DNA from: a bacterium | GTDB taxonomy: Bacteria > Patescibacteriota > Saccharimonadia > Saccharimonadales > Saccharimonadaceae | DNA length: 42,700 nt | Direction: 5' to 3' | Assembly (NCBI GenBank): GCA_027451105.1 | Contig: DAIDKB010000033.1 | Location: 1 to 42,700 of the forward strand | In this document: piece by piece, positions 1 to 7,371 of the stretch | Layout: each line of letters begins with the position of its first letter | How positions within the stretch are numbered: the stretch's first letter is position 1 | Notes under the pieces: model-generated | What the model was told of the DNA's origin: nothing | Databases searched by the model: none | The model's input: the letters and a program-made list of their open reading frames with translations, nothing else | Position numbers and translations under genes: made by a program

Positions 1-396
1 GCAGAGGCTCGCATCGACAACAAGACGACCATCCCCGGCGTGCCTGTGGTACTCACCCGGACCAACGAGGACGGCGTCGAGCTGTTCGAGGCTGTCGTGC
101 GCACGAAGTTCGGTGACCGACTCAAGGACGTCGCACGAGTCGAGGTCAAGAGCCACGTCACGGTATTCTTTGACGCCAATGGCACGCCGATCGTCGGCTT
201 CATCGCCGCTGGTCGTAAAATGCACCACGAGTCGCCCTTCCGTGCGTACAACGCCTCGAAGGCGCTCGCGCTGGTCGGCATCACGATGCCCGTCAAGGAC
301 ATCGCCATCCCCGACTTGTCGGACTACCCGGAGATCATCTTCGAGCGCCAGGCCGACGGATCGTGGGACAGGACGGACCACAAGGTCCCCTGCTGA
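1..396 (+). CDS. 3' part of an unrecognised G+C-rich gene
   Basis: The frame is open from the first base of the window (reading AEARIDNKTTIPG before the first GTG at 40) and stops with TGA at 394-396, so the gene starts outside the window and only its last 131 codons are visible. No membrane segment or known motif can be seen; the end is acidic and polar (DLSDYPEIIFE). Codons are strongly G/C-ending (GTC, CTC, ACC, GCC), unlike the A+T-rich genes that follow, which suggests transfer or a different expression class. A strong terminator follows directly. I do not recognise the family. Confidence 0.7.
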   Translation, partial: AEARIDNKTTIPGVPVVLTRTNEDGVELFEAVVRTKFGDRLKDVARVEVKSHVTVFFDANGTPIVGFIAAGRKMHHESPFRAYNASKALALVGITMPVKDIAIPDLSDYPEIIFERQADGSWDRTDHKVPC

Positions 397-410
397 ACAT
401 GCGGTACGGA

Positions 411-450
411 ACACCGGTCACTCTCTAACGAGGTGACCGGTGTTTTCTTT
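411..450 (+). terminator. Rho-independent terminator of the G+C-rich gene
   Basis: A perfect 10-bp stem (ACACCGGTCA at 411-420 with TGACCGGTGT at 434-443) is followed by TTTTCTTT. It lies 15 nt after the stop of the preceding gene. Confidence 0.9.
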
Positions 451-491
451 TACGCATACGCTAATACCGCCCAATGAGTTAATATGGCAAT

Positions 492-1058
492 ATGAAGGTA
501 TCTTCACTAAAGCGAAGTATCACCTATAGCCAAATCTGTTTTTGGTTAACCATGGCTCTGTGTGTTGCACTCGCGCCCGACAGCCTCAGCGCAAATTCGG
601 GCATAAGCTACTTTGGTCACCACATACTAACAATAATACCCTTTGAAGTTGGCGTATTTGCCACCGCCTATTTCCTACTAGGCGCCACAAAGGCAATTGG
701 AGCCAATCAACAGTTACGTTTTCTAGTCTGGTGCCTGTGGTTAATGATAGTTGGCGTAATCGGCATCGCCATAATGCCAGCAATCGGCGACGGTCTGCTA
801 GACCATCTACACCGACTGTTTGGTATCCTAACCTTTGTCACTCAGCTTGTTTTATCGGCTTGGCTGATAGTTAATTTTAGGAATAATGTAACTAGTTGGT
901 TGATTTACTGCTTACAAATCTTGGGCGGCATCATAGCCCTGATCTACCTTCAACCAGTCAAAGGCTTTTCGATTGAGGGGCAATTGCTATTTCAGTTGGC
1001 ATTTAGTGTGATTATGGGCCGGGCTTTGTTGAGAATGGCGGACAATATCACGGCTTAG
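492..1058 (+). CDS. Polytopic membrane protein (DUF998-like)
   Basis: A 188-residue, very hydrophobic protein with about six membrane segments separated by short loops. The spacing and the short polar N-terminus (MKVSSLKRSITYSQ) resemble DUF998-type integral membrane proteins, but no catalytic motif is present, so the family call is tentative. The ATG at 492 has no clear Shine-Dalgarno sequence; an AT-rich stretch (GTTAATATGGCAAT) lies directly before it. The gene is alone and converges on the minus-strand gene at 1086-1427. A TTGGCTGAT string inside it is a chance match to the att core found further right. Confidence 0.65.
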   Translation: MKVSSLKRSITYSQICFWLTMALCVALAPDSLSANSGISYFGHHILTIIPFEVGVFATAYFLLGATKAIGANQQLRFLVWCLWLMIVGVIGIAIMPAIGDGLLDHLHRLFGILTFVTQLVLSAWLIVNFRNNVTSWLIYCLQILGGIIALIYLQPVKGFSIEGQLLFQLAFSVIMGRALLRMADNITA

Positions 1059-1085
1059 ATGAAGCGCGTGTAAGTTTTTTAGAAA

Positions 1086-1427
1086 TTAAAAGGTCCAATT
1101 ACACCAATTCAAGCCGCCATATGCAACGTTGTATAAGAAAAACTCGTAGCAAAAAATAATAAATACATATAAAACAGCAAAGAACAAGACGAACAACTTA
1201 TTCTTATTAGAAAATGCCACGCCAAGTGCAACGGCAATAGTCGACAGCAAACCTAATATTATTGACCCCATACCCGGATTGGTGCTCCTCGGACATACAT
1301 TGCGTTGAGCCTGCCCAAGGCTATAGCTTACGATAACATTCACAATTTCAAAAATTATAGCAAGAGCAAATAATGTAATTGCCAGCCTACTAAACTGTAC
1401 TTTCTTTTTTGCTTTTACCATAAACAT
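1086..1427 (-). CDS. Small membrane protein, unknown
   Basis: A 113-residue protein with a basic N-terminus (MFMVKAKKKVQF) and three to four predicted membrane segments; one Cys-Pro-Arg loop follows the first segment. No family is recognised. On the minus strand it is the first gene after att-like repeat A (1439-1483), whose terminator hairpin separates it from genes further right. Confidence 0.55.
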   Translation of the reverse strand: MFMVKAKKKVQFSRLAITLFALAIIFEIVNVIVSYSLGQAQRNVCPRSTNPGMGSIILGLLSTIAVALGVAFSNKNKLFVLFFAVLYVFIIFCYEFFLYNVAYGGLNWCNWTF

Positions 1428-1438
1428 ATAATAACAAG

Positions 1439-1483
1439 AATAGACCTATAAAGGTCTATTTAGCATAATTATTTTGGCTGAAC
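1439..1483 (-). repeat. att-like repeat A with terminator hairpin (decayed core)
   Basis: An 8-bp stem (AATAGACC 1439-1446 / GGTCTATT 1453-1460) is followed by TTAGCATAATTATT and the core TTGGCTG at 1474-1480, where the usual GG is replaced by AA. The left arm is nearly identical to that of repeat E, apart from the missing second A of TTTAAGC. Read on the minus strand it is a tRNA-3'-end-like CAGCCAA, then a spacer, then a Rho-independent terminator. Confidence 0.75.
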
Positions 1484-1595
1484 TTGTGGGTCTGGTATTT
1501 TTTAAACTTTAGAACAAGACAAATAAAGCATCTTCCAATGTATTATCAAAATGTCTTGACCAAAATACTGAAGTAGCCTCAATACAACATTAGAG

Positions 1596-1976
1596 CTAGT
1601 TATGTAGTCTGAGGTTTGCTAGGTAATAATAGAGCCGGTACTTCTGGTGAGGTGCAGTGACAAAGAAACTTCCCTCCATCTCATCATTGTCCAGGACTTC
1701 AATAGTCTCTCCACTGTTATTGTACGGTTTAACGAGATTAATAAACTCAAACCCATATTGTCCAGAAATATTTTTTAATTCTATGCTTTGGTGCTGAGGG
1801 TTTGCGTAGTCCGTAATCACTAAGGCTATGAAATCTTCAGTATTTTTAATATAAATGTTAAAAATGGTATCAGGGACCAATGGAATAGGTGATGTAAGGC
1901 GCCTTACGAATGTTGCGTCAGAGATTACAGGAAATGCCTCTATTGCTACTTGGGGAATATCCTCATTATTTTTCAT
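1596..1976 (-). CDS. Hypothetical cassette protein
   Basis: A 126-residue soluble protein with no signal or membrane segment. It appears beta-rich (SIELKNISGQYGFEFINLV) and has an acidic stretch (EVLDNDEMEGSFF). I chose the ATG at 1976 (MKNNEDIP); the longer frame to 2063 would begin inside the region just upstream of the divergent Nudix gene and reads like non-coding sequence. It lies in the unit between cores A and B, facing away from the Nudix gene. Family not recognised. Confidence 0.55.
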   Translation of the reverse strand: MKNNEDIPQVAIEAFPVISDATFVRRLTSPIPLVPDTIFNIYIKNTEDFIALVITDYANPQHQSIELKNISGQYGFEFINLVKPYNNSGETIEVLDNDEMEGSFFVTAPHQKYRLYYYLANLRLHN

Positions 1977-2097
1977 ACTTAATCTATTGTACCAAATAAA
2001 AAGCAGACAGTTTGAAGACACGTCCAGGTCTGTGTGGCTCCTAGGAGCCGCTAAGGTGGTCATAAGCCAAGTAGTGTTCGAGTGATATTATAAAGGT

Positions 2098-2586
2098 ATG
2101 AATATTTTAGCGACTATTGGTCAAGTAGATACATCAATACGATACACGGATCGACCAACCGTGAAGGTTGTAATTAAAAAAGATAATCAACTTTTAATCC
2201 TCAATAAAGGCTTATTACCTGGCGGCGGAATCGAACCAGGCGAATCAGATCACGATGCAATTACCCGAGAGCTGCAAGAAGAACTAGGCTTCACTGTAAA
2301 AAATATTCAAACAATCGGAACGATTGTGCAGTATCGCAACCTACTCGACAAAAAATACCTCATTAACGGATATACCGCAACGCTTGATACTACATGGGAA
2401 GTAACCAACCCGCAGGACGAAGGCGAGGCCCAGTTTACTATACAATGGCTTGCTCTCGAGGAAGCTACGGCGTATGTCTCGGAGTCGATCGAGGAGGCGA
2501 AGCTTAAGCCAATGGACAATGATGCCAATCAAGGTCAACTCTATAATTTTATGACCACATACGATTTTCTAAAGAGACTCGGTTAG
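2098..2586 (+). CDS. Nudix hydrolase
   Basis: A 162-residue protein with a full Nudix box GGIEPGE-x7-RELQEELGF at about residues 43-65, which binds the metal and hydrolyses nucleoside-diphosphate-linked substrates. The exact substrate cannot be read from the sequence; housecleaning of damaged nucleotides is one option. The start is ATG 2098. A TATTAT hexamer ends 6 nt before it, with AAAGG between, so it is either leaderless or has a very short leader. It is divergent from 1596-1976 and occupies the A-B unit of the cassette region. Confidence 0.85.
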   Translation: MNILATIGQVDTSIRYTDRPTVKVVIKKDNQLLILNKGLLPGGGIEPGESDHDAITRELQEELGFTVKNIQTIGTIVQYRNLLDKKYLINGYTATLDTTWEVTNPQDEGEAQFTIQWLALEEATAYVSESIEEAKLKPMDNDANQGQLYNFMTTYDFLKRLG

Positions 2587-2734
2587 TAATTTAAATCAAG
2601 CTCAATCGTCCCAGGCTGACCTAGAATTTTAACTTAAATCCATATTTAAAATATAGGTAGCTAGGCTTGTCAAAATGATTATCGTCTACCGAAGACAGGC
2701 TTCCGTTAATTGTTTTAATACCTAGCTCTTTAGC

Positions 2735-2783
2735 AAAATGAGACCCATATGGGTCTCATTTTAAAGTGTCGCATTTGGCTGGG
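2735..2783 (-). repeat. att-like repeat B with terminator hairpin
   Basis: A near-perfect palindromic hairpin, AAAATGAGACCC / GGGTCTCATTTT (2735-2762), is followed by a short spacer and the core TTGGCTGGG at 2775-2783. Right of the core the sequence ATGGAGGGAT matches the T-arm side of a tRNA 3' end (compare GCGGAGGGATTCGAA in tRNA-Gln). Confidence 0.8.
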
Positions 2784-2929
2784 ATGGAGGGATATCGCAA
2801 GCGAGCTTGCTCCTCCGCTTGTTTGCAAAATGAGCAAGCTAATTTTGCTGCTCGGCACTACGCCGAACCGCCCGAATCTTTTGCTGCGCAAAAGCCATTA
2901 GAGAGTTCGGATCCCAACCAACTCGGTCA
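2784..2929. other. Gene-less structured unit between cores B and C
   Basis: About 150 nt with no credible gene. It contains several short hairpins: GCAAGC-GA-GCTTGC near 2800, CTTTTGC-TGC-GCAAAAG at 2878-2894, and others. On the minus strand TGGGATC near its right end can pair with CATCCCA next to core B, so the whole unit may close like a tRNA acceptor stem with a G-CCA end. The plus-strand frame across it (from about 2766) looks like spurious translation of repeat DNA. Confidence 0.5.
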
Positions 2930-2994
2930 AATTAAAATAACGACCACACGGGTCGTTGTTTTAATTTGGCTGGGGCTAGTGGATGTGTTTCAGG
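2930..2994 (-). repeat. att-like repeat C with terminator hairpin
   Basis: The hairpin AACGACC (2939-2945) / GGTCGTT (2951-2957) is extended by flanking AATTAAAA/TTTTAATT. The core TTGGCTGGG is at 2966-2974, followed by GCTAGTGGATGTGTTTCAGG, which is shared with repeat D apart from one base. The stop codon of the metallopeptidase gene lies just to the right. Confidence 0.85.
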
Positions 2995-2999
2995 AAGAG

Positions 3000-3629
3000 T
3001 TATTCAAACCTAGCGAGTATTTCAGCAGCCGACATACTATTTAGCTCAATTACATTAAGTCCTGTTTTACGTATTACATTCTCAACTATCCACGTTCCTA
3101 CCTTGTAGGTTTTCCAGGCTTCCTTAGTGTCAGGATCGTAGAAAGCCCACTTTCGCCATGTCTCTCCACTTGATTCAAAATACTGATCTGCGGTGATAGT
3201 TTTTATTTCTTCAAGCCAGGCATGTAGTGTTTCTACACTATGCTGCGAGTAATCAGCCCACCTTGGACTAGAGTTCGCGTGCTCTCTCTCAAATATAGTT
3301 GCACATCCTTCGTAAATGGCAGCCTCTATCGCCGAACATGGCTCTGAGTTGTAGAAGCCTTGACCGATATGATATCCTTCGTGAAATATGACCGGTTTAA
3401 TTCTGATAAACTGACTGGTTCTGTCTTCTTGGTCTATCCGAGTGCCTATTTTCATCGAGTCACTAGATAGTGCGCTGCCGGTTATTCCATCTTCTCCATA
3501 AGGATAGTTTGTACCAAAAGAGATATTAATTGTTTCGGGAAGATTCGGTAATAGAGTTTTTAAGCTATCATACGCTTCGACAATTTTCGGCAAGAACAAG
3601 GAATTAACTTCTTTATTTTCAAAGCTCAT
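3000..3629 (-). CDS. Putative zinc metallopeptidase (DUF2268-like)
   Basis: A 209-residue protein with a zincin-type motif HEGYH at residues 83-87 (two zinc-binding His and the catalytic Glu) and a candidate third ligand, Glu107 in AAIYEGCA, 20 residues later. This is the arrangement of gluzincin-like DUF2268 proteins. There is no signal peptide or membrane segment, so it would act in the cytoplasm or leave without a classical signal. Its TAA stop is 25 nt from core C and its terminator is the repeat C hairpin. It is the only gene between cores C and D, as expected for a one-gene cassette. Confidence 0.7.
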   Translation of the reverse strand: MSFENKEVNSLFLPKIVEAYDSLKTLLPNLPETINISFGTNYPYGEDGITGSALSSDSMKIGTRIDQEDRTSQFIRIKPVIFHEGYHIGQGFYNSEPCSAIEAAIYEGCATIFEREHANSSPRWADYSQHSVETLHAWLEEIKTITADQYFESSGETWRKWAFYDPDTKEAWKTYKVGTWIVENVIRKTGLNVIELNSMSAAEILARFE

Positions 3630-3702
3630 TACATTAATGGATTCTTCGGCCGTTGATTATAACTCATTAAACATTCTAGTTGTATTTTAACGTACTAAAC
3701 AA

Positions 3703-3770
3703 AAAATGACGATTTCTCGTCATTTTAAGCATAATCATCTTGGCTGGGACTAGTGGATGTGTTTCAGGAC
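3703..3770 (-). repeat. att-like repeat D with terminator hairpin
   Basis: A perfect 10-bp stem AAAATGACGA (3703-3712) / TCGTCATTTT (3717-3726), then AAGCATAATCATC, the core TTGGCTGGG at 3740-3748 and the arm ACTAGTGGATGTGTTTCAGG. The TCA at 3764-3766 inside the arm is the stop codon (TGA on the minus strand) of the neighbouring gene, so the gene ends inside the repeat. Confidence 0.9.
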
Positions 3771-4195
3771 GAAATCGGCAGTATCGCGTACATTGGGGCC
3801 CCAGGCAGCACTTCTCTGAACCCTGATTTAGCTTCGTGGATATTCTTATTTTCAGACAGATTGATCCACGGGTCCATCCACATATCATTGTGACGTATTA
3901 AGTAGTGGCCAACTGGGTGGTCCTTAGATATTCCTATGAGGACGATTACGCCTTCTTGGTCTATCAGTGGTCTCACGTGGGGTTTGACATATTTCCGTTC
4001 GTAAGCCAAGCCAGCATCATTTAGGGCTTTCATTAAATCATTAACCCAAAACCTTTCGCTATGGGCCTGTTTTTCGCCGAGTCGTTTTTCAGCATCTTTA
4101 TAGGTGACACCGAGTGCAAACGCATAGCAAGCGACTCCGCACCCATAATCAAATTCTTGTGTAATACTTTTTCTCATATCGTCAGTGTAGGCCAT
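3764..4195 (-). CDS. C39-like papain-fold peptidase, single-gene cassette
   Basis: A 143-residue protein with EFDYGCGVAC (candidate catalytic Cys19), then His97 in HPVGHYLI and Asp108 in MDPWIN. This Cys-His-Asp order is that of C39-type/bacteriocin-processing cysteine peptidases. There is no transporter domain, so it is not a full C39 exporter. I chose ATG 4195 (MAYTDD); the frame extends to 4351 but would run through the terminator hairpin of repeat E and across the element border. It fills the D-E unit, with its stop in repeat D and a terminator on each side. No SD sequence is obvious, so translation may be leaderless. Confidence 0.65.
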   Translation of the reverse strand: MAYTDDMRKSITQEFDYGCGVACYAFALGVTYKDAEKRLGEKQAHSERFWVNDLMKALNDAGLAYERKYVKPHVRPLIDQEGVIVLIGISKDHPVGHYLIRHNDMWMDPWINLSENKNIHEAKSGFREVLPGAPMYAILPISS

Positions 4196-4216
4196 ATATT
4201 TATATATACAAGCAAA

Positions 4217-4262
4217 AAAGACTTCTACTAGGAAGTCTTTAAGCATAATTATTTTGGCTGGG
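4217..4262 (-). repeat. att-like repeat E: left attachment site (attL) with terminator
   Basis: The stem AAAGACTTC (4217-4225) / GAAGTCTTT (4232-4240) is followed by AAGCATAATTATT and the core TTGGCTGGG at 4254-4262. The sequence right of the core is the severed 3' end of the recombinase gene. Joining the left arm of E to the tRNA-Gln side of the core at 9481-9489 gives tRNA-Gln followed after 14 nt by this terminator, a sensible empty attB. Confidence 0.9.
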
Positions 4263-4432
4263 AAAATGTTAGTCAATTTGAACCAATACCTACTAATATA
4301 GAACAGACCACATTTGCTGAGGTTATGAATGGCTTGCGTAAATTTGGGCAACTACTGAATGACCTAGTTAGCGGCAATAATGCAAATATTATAAAATACA
4401 GATATCAACAGGGGGTAATTTATGATTTATGA
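4262..4432 (+). pseudogene. Severed native C-terminus of the serine recombinase (56 codons)
   Basis: An open frame begins at core E (GGC TGG GAA AAT = G-W-E-N) and ends with TGA at 4430-4432. It reads like real protein (VSQFEPIPTNIEQ, LRKFGQLLNDLVSGNNAN) but has no start codon of its own at the left. The Gly-Trp codons in core E are in the same frame as the Gly-Trp codons of the recombinase in core 9481-9489. Joining the two ends, as in the excised circle, continues the recombinase from Trp524 into these 56 codons to make a 580-residue protein. The stop overlaps the start of the next gene (ATG 4422), a coupled arrangement that makes sense only in the circle. Confidence 0.85.
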
Positions 4433-4766
4433 TAAGGCGTTAGTGTTAAGTAAGCAAAAAGCGATGATGAAAAGTATTACTGACTTGCTGGATGTATTGA
4501 GCGATATAGAAATAGGTGATGGTGGTAACAGTGGGGAGATAGTGCTAGATGATGGTTCGGTTATGACCTTAAGTGCTGCCGCCAACAAAGAAAGTAACCT
4601 CTTAAATGTTGAAAAAGTATCAGTAACCAACGCAAGATTGAACCTAGATATATTAATAAGTAAGACAATGCCTAGCGTTTTGAGCCAAGATGATAGTGTA
4701 ATAAGACTTGTAAAAAAGAAATCTAGCAGTGATGACAAGATTATATTTGTAAAGAAGAAGCCATAG
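4422..4766 (+). CDS. Hypothetical protein translationally coupled to the recombinase end
   Basis: A 114-residue soluble protein with a helical N-terminus (KALVLSKQKAMMKSITDLLDVLSDI), a Gly/Asp-rich middle and a basic C-terminus (RLVKKKSSSDDK, FVKKKP). The ribosome binding site CAGGGGG lies 9 nt before ATG 4422, inside the recombinase tail. In the circular form it would be co-transcribed with the recombinase; in the integrated form shown here it has lost that promoter. An accessory role in recombination (such as a directionality factor) is possible from position alone. No family is recognised. Confidence 0.65.
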   Translation: MIYDKALVLSKQKAMMKSITDLLDVLSDIEIGDGGNSGEIVLDDGSVMTLSAAANKESNLLNVEKVSVTNARLNLDILISKTMPSVLSQDDSVIRLVKKKSSSDDKIIFVKKKP

Positions 4767-4781
4767 TCTAACGAGTAGCTA

Positions 4782-5483
4782 TTAAGCTTTTTTCTGCTTA
4801 GCCTTTTTATCTCTGTATTGAGTTCGCTTAACCTTTATAGCGTATCGCACCATCGTTGCTAGCTCACCTAACCTCATTATGCCGAGCTTTAGCCAATTAA
4901 GCATACTGAGTCTTTGTGGTGAAGATACTATGTATGCACTACTGTCCTCAATCCTTATTTTTGTTATGTAACGCTGTCCAGCGAGATCAGAAAATCTTAT
5001 AGCAAATGTCAGGGGTCTTTGCTTTTTTGAGAACATTGTAAACTTCGTAAGCCCAAATGGATCGGTCACGCCCTTAATAGTTGCCTGCAATACCCTCCTG
5101 TCGCCATGCCTTAAAATCGGCATCTTCAGGAATAGAATTTTTGTAAGCCCGTATAGATTAAACTGCCCATCAGCCCACCAGTTATAGAAGCTATCTACCT
5201 TAACATTGATGGCAATACCACTGCCAGAATTCTCTACGATCACCTCATCTTTGCTATGGTCGTAGGAGAGAGTTATCAGAGGTAGAGAGCTTAACATATT
5301 TGCTCTCGCACTCTCTCTCGCAGCTCTCAAGGAGGCATAGAGTGTGAGTAAAACAATCAAAAAAGTTAGAGCACCAAGCAAGTCAATGAGAGGCAGCCCA
5401 AATATATCTATCTGTCTTTGATTATCATATACCTTAAAAACTGTGGCAAATGAGGAGCTCATCAAACCAATAACATAACTCAT
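4782..5483 (-). CDS. Single-pass membrane protein with beta-rich domain
   Basis: A 233-residue protein. One strong membrane segment lies at about residues 30-50 (DLLGALTFLIVLLTLYASL), followed by a soluble domain with VENSGSGIAINVKV, a motif typical of Ig-like domains in uncharacterised membrane-anchored proteins, and a very basic C-terminus. A TATAAT hexamer (plus strand ATTATA 5491-5496) ends 7 nt before the ATG, so the mRNA may be leaderless. It is divergent from the HTH gene. Function unknown. Confidence 0.6.
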   Translation of the reverse strand: MSYVIGLMSSSFATVFKVYDNQRQIDIFGLPLIDLLGALTFLIVLLTLYASLRAARESARANMLSSLPLITLSYDHSKDEVIVENSGSGIAINVKVDSFYNWWADGQFNLYGLTKILFLKMPILRHGDRRVLQATIKGVTDPFGLTKFTMFSKKQRPLTFAIRFSDLAGQRYITKIRIEDSSAYIVSSPQRLSMLNWLKLGIMRLGELATMVRYAIKVKRTQYRDKKAKQKKA

Positions 5484-5565
5484 ACTTATGATTATAGTCT
5501 ACGACCATAAGATATTGGCGAATATGAACTTATCAGCTGGTAGAGTAAGCGTTACAATAAAGCTT

Positions 5566-5991
5566 ATGAGCGGGAATGAAAAATCAATTAAGCCTCTGAC
5601 TGCCAGAATTGGCCGTCCTCGCACTATTACCGAGGGTGACACTTACGAACTTATCCGCCTATTTCAAAACGGGTTCTCCGTTTCTGTTGCCTGTACTAAA
5701 ACTGGTATTCCTCGGTCTGTTTACTATGCCGAAATGGAGCGAAATGAGGAGTTTCGGGACAAGATAACAGCCGCAAAAGATGTCATGACTACACGGGCGA
5801 CACGAATTATTGATGACAGCTTACGGAGACGCAATCTTAAAACGGCTATGTGGTGGCTAGATCGCCAAGACAGGCGTGAGCGAAATGCTCAGCGAGCCAA
5901 AGAATATCGGCTCGTAAAGAAGCTTACCCTCACAAAGACCTATCAGGAAAAGCACTCTCTTGAAATTGAACTTGATACTGTAACGGATTAA
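5566..5991 (+). CDS. HTH protein, terminase-small-subunit-like
   Basis: A protein of 141 residues from ATG 5566 (MSGNEKSIK). GRPRTITEGD leads into a helix-turn-helix (LIRLFQNGFSVSVACTKTG, IPRSVYYAEMER), then a helical basic region (RRRNLKTAMWWLDRQDRRER). This layout resembles the phage-type homeodomain/terminase small subunit fold and related DNA-binding accessory proteins. An earlier ATG at 5488 would leave only 4 bp to the divergent gene, so I prefer 5566, although its SD is weak. It may be the element's regulator or directionality factor (inference). Its stop overlaps the convergent gene by 4 nt. Confidence 0.65.
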   Translation: MSGNEKSIKPLTARIGRPRTITEGDTYELIRLFQNGFSVSVACTKTGIPRSVYYAEMERNEEFRDKITAAKDVMTTRATRIIDDSLRRRNLKTAMWWLDRQDRRERNAQRAKEYRLVKKLTLTKTYQEKHSLEIELDTVTD

Positions 5992-6569
5992 GATTTACTC
6001 TTTTTGACCGACCAAGGTGGTGCCCAATCAAACTTTTCGTACACCTTATCAATTGGCAGCGTAACTGCATCGGCATTACCGTCCTTATAAAGATCATCTA
6101 TCCTCATACCAATTATCTGAGCTGGCGTTACCTTGGTATCCGCATAGCCCATATCTCTACGAGCTGCGAGGATAAATTCTACATAGAGCCGCAAGAAAAC
6201 GAGGGCTGTCGGTGGGCTAAAAGAAGCTTGACGGAAATTGTGAAATGCTTTTACAGCATCATCGGAGCCAAAGATGCTAATCCAAGTAATAAACTTTGAC
6301 ATCTTTGACTTAACATCTTCATTGTTAAGCAATTGCCCAGTAGTCCCCTTATCAATAGATTCCTGCAACATATCCAGCATCGGTTTATAGGTTTCGTATT
6401 TCTTTTCAGCTAACCTATTCTCTAGATCTCTTATGCGTGATGCTTGTGAGTCACTTCTCCTCGCTGATATTGCCGACACAGCTGCAATTATGGCAGCGAT
6501 TATAGTTGCAAACGCTGCAATGCCAGCAATAATTAAAGTTGTCTGCGTATCTGGTTGAACGGTAGCCAT
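5988..6569 (-). CDS. Membrane-anchored coiled-coil protein
   Basis: A 193-residue protein with an N-terminal membrane segment at about residues 11-35 (LIIAGIAAFATIIAAIIAAVSAI), then a charged coiled-coil (RIRDLENRLAEKKYETYKPML) and a helical cytoplasmic domain. No enzyme motif is seen. It is convergent with the HTH gene, with a 4-nt overlap. Such anchored proteins with an N-terminal segment and a globular tail are common in small mobile elements; a defence or exclusion role is only a guess. Confidence 0.6.
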   Translation of the reverse strand: MATVQPDTQTTLIIAGIAAFATIIAAIIAAVSAISARRSDSQASRIRDLENRLAEKKYETYKPMLDMLQESIDKGTTGQLLNNEDVKSKMSKFITWISIFGSDDAVKAFHNFRQASFSPPTALVFLRLYVEFILAARRDMGYADTKVTPAQIIGMRIDDLYKDGNADAVTLPIDKVYEKFDWAPPWSVKKSKS

Positions 6570-6846
6570 ATCTAGATTTTAGCAGATAAGTATAGGTCGT
6601 CTTAAAATCTAGCTACGGTGTTATAATCAGAACAACGCTAACAAGCGTAAAAACAATTCGGTATGGCCTAAACTTAGTAGCTTCGGCGAAAGGCATGGTC
6701 GTAAATCCATATACAACAAACAGCCTGTCGTTAGGTTCACTGTTGTATATGGTCATATCGGGAAACTGGTATGGGTGGCGAAAGTCATCGCTTAGCGGCA
6801 GGCTTTTTGGTTGCCGCTCATAACCAGCCGAGAGGAGCGGCACAAC
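6570..6846 (+). other. Non-coding stretch with a long stem-loop before the 6847 operon
   Basis: There is no credible ORF. A perfect 12-bp inverted repeat, CCATATACAACA (6707-6718) / TGTTGTATATGG (6741-6752), encloses a 22-nt loop. AGCCTG near 6723 can also pair with CAGGCT near 6800, which is followed by TTTTT. A TATAAT hexamer near 6621 could serve as a -10 box. This could be a structured leader controlling the downstream genes; no known riboswitch is recognised. Confidence 0.45.
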
Positions 6847-7362
6847 ATGCAAAAAATAATCTCTTGGGTCAAGAAACACAAGATATGGTCAGTTCTAATC
6901 GTTATGGCTATTGGTGGCTTTACCCTTATGGGTACAGCCAGCCCTAGTACACCATCAACAGATACGACCCAGAAATCTGCAAGCCAACAATCAACTACGC
7001 AGCCAGCACAGGAGCCCAAACTCACCTACACGGTTAATGAAGATAAAAACACTTATGTAAGTGTGCTTATTCCAGCCAGCTACGATAACGCTGAGACCAT
7101 GAAGCAGCTTGGTAGTACTCTTAAGCAAGCTTACGACACTTCAGACCGCTCGCATGTTTTTGTTTATGTCTTTGACGACAAGACGGCAGCAGACCTACTT
7201 GAGACAGTACTTTCTGGCAAAGATACGACTGCTCAGGACGCGACTTACGACCCTCACCTAGTTGCCGAGTACCAGAAGAATGCTCCAACTAATTTCAACC
7301 AGTTCACCATTCAGATACATGGTGGCGTTAATGATAATAACCCAACAACCATTAAGTATTAG
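6847..7362 (+). CDS. Membrane-anchored protein with Thr/Ser/Gln-rich linker
   Basis: A protein of 171 residues from ATG 6847 (MQKIISWVKK), chosen because GAGGAG lies 9 nt upstream; the longer frame from 6811 lacks a ribosome binding site. A single N-terminal membrane segment (SVLIVMAIGGFTLMGTA) is followed by a low-complexity linker and an extracellular alpha/beta domain with no recognised motif. It lies 9 nt upstream of the SHOCT-domain gene, so the two form an operon. Confidence 0.65.
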   Translation: MQKIISWVKKHKIWSVLIVMAIGGFTLMGTASPSTPSTDTTQKSASQQSTTQPAQEPKLTYTVNEDKNTYVSVLIPASYDNAETMKQLGSTLKQAYDTSDRSHVFVYVFDDKTAADLLETVLSGKDTTAQDATYDPHLVAEYQKNAPTNFNQFTIQIHGGVNDNNPTTIKY

Positions 7363-7371
7363 GAGCTACAG

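Noticed and set aside
840-870. TTGGCTG string as a further att core
   Set aside because: It lies inside the 492-1058 coding region, lacks the terminator hairpin and the spacer, and is followed by AT and not GG.
2766-3044. 92-residue plus-strand ORF across repeats B and C
   Set aside because: It runs through two att-like cores and their hairpins, has odd low-complexity composition and no ribosome binding site; best explained as translation of repeat DNA.
1439-4262. Classical integron with attC sites
   Set aside because: No IntI-type tyrosine recombinase is present, and the repeats lack the R/L box inverted structure of attC; the shared core fits a serine-recombinase att site.
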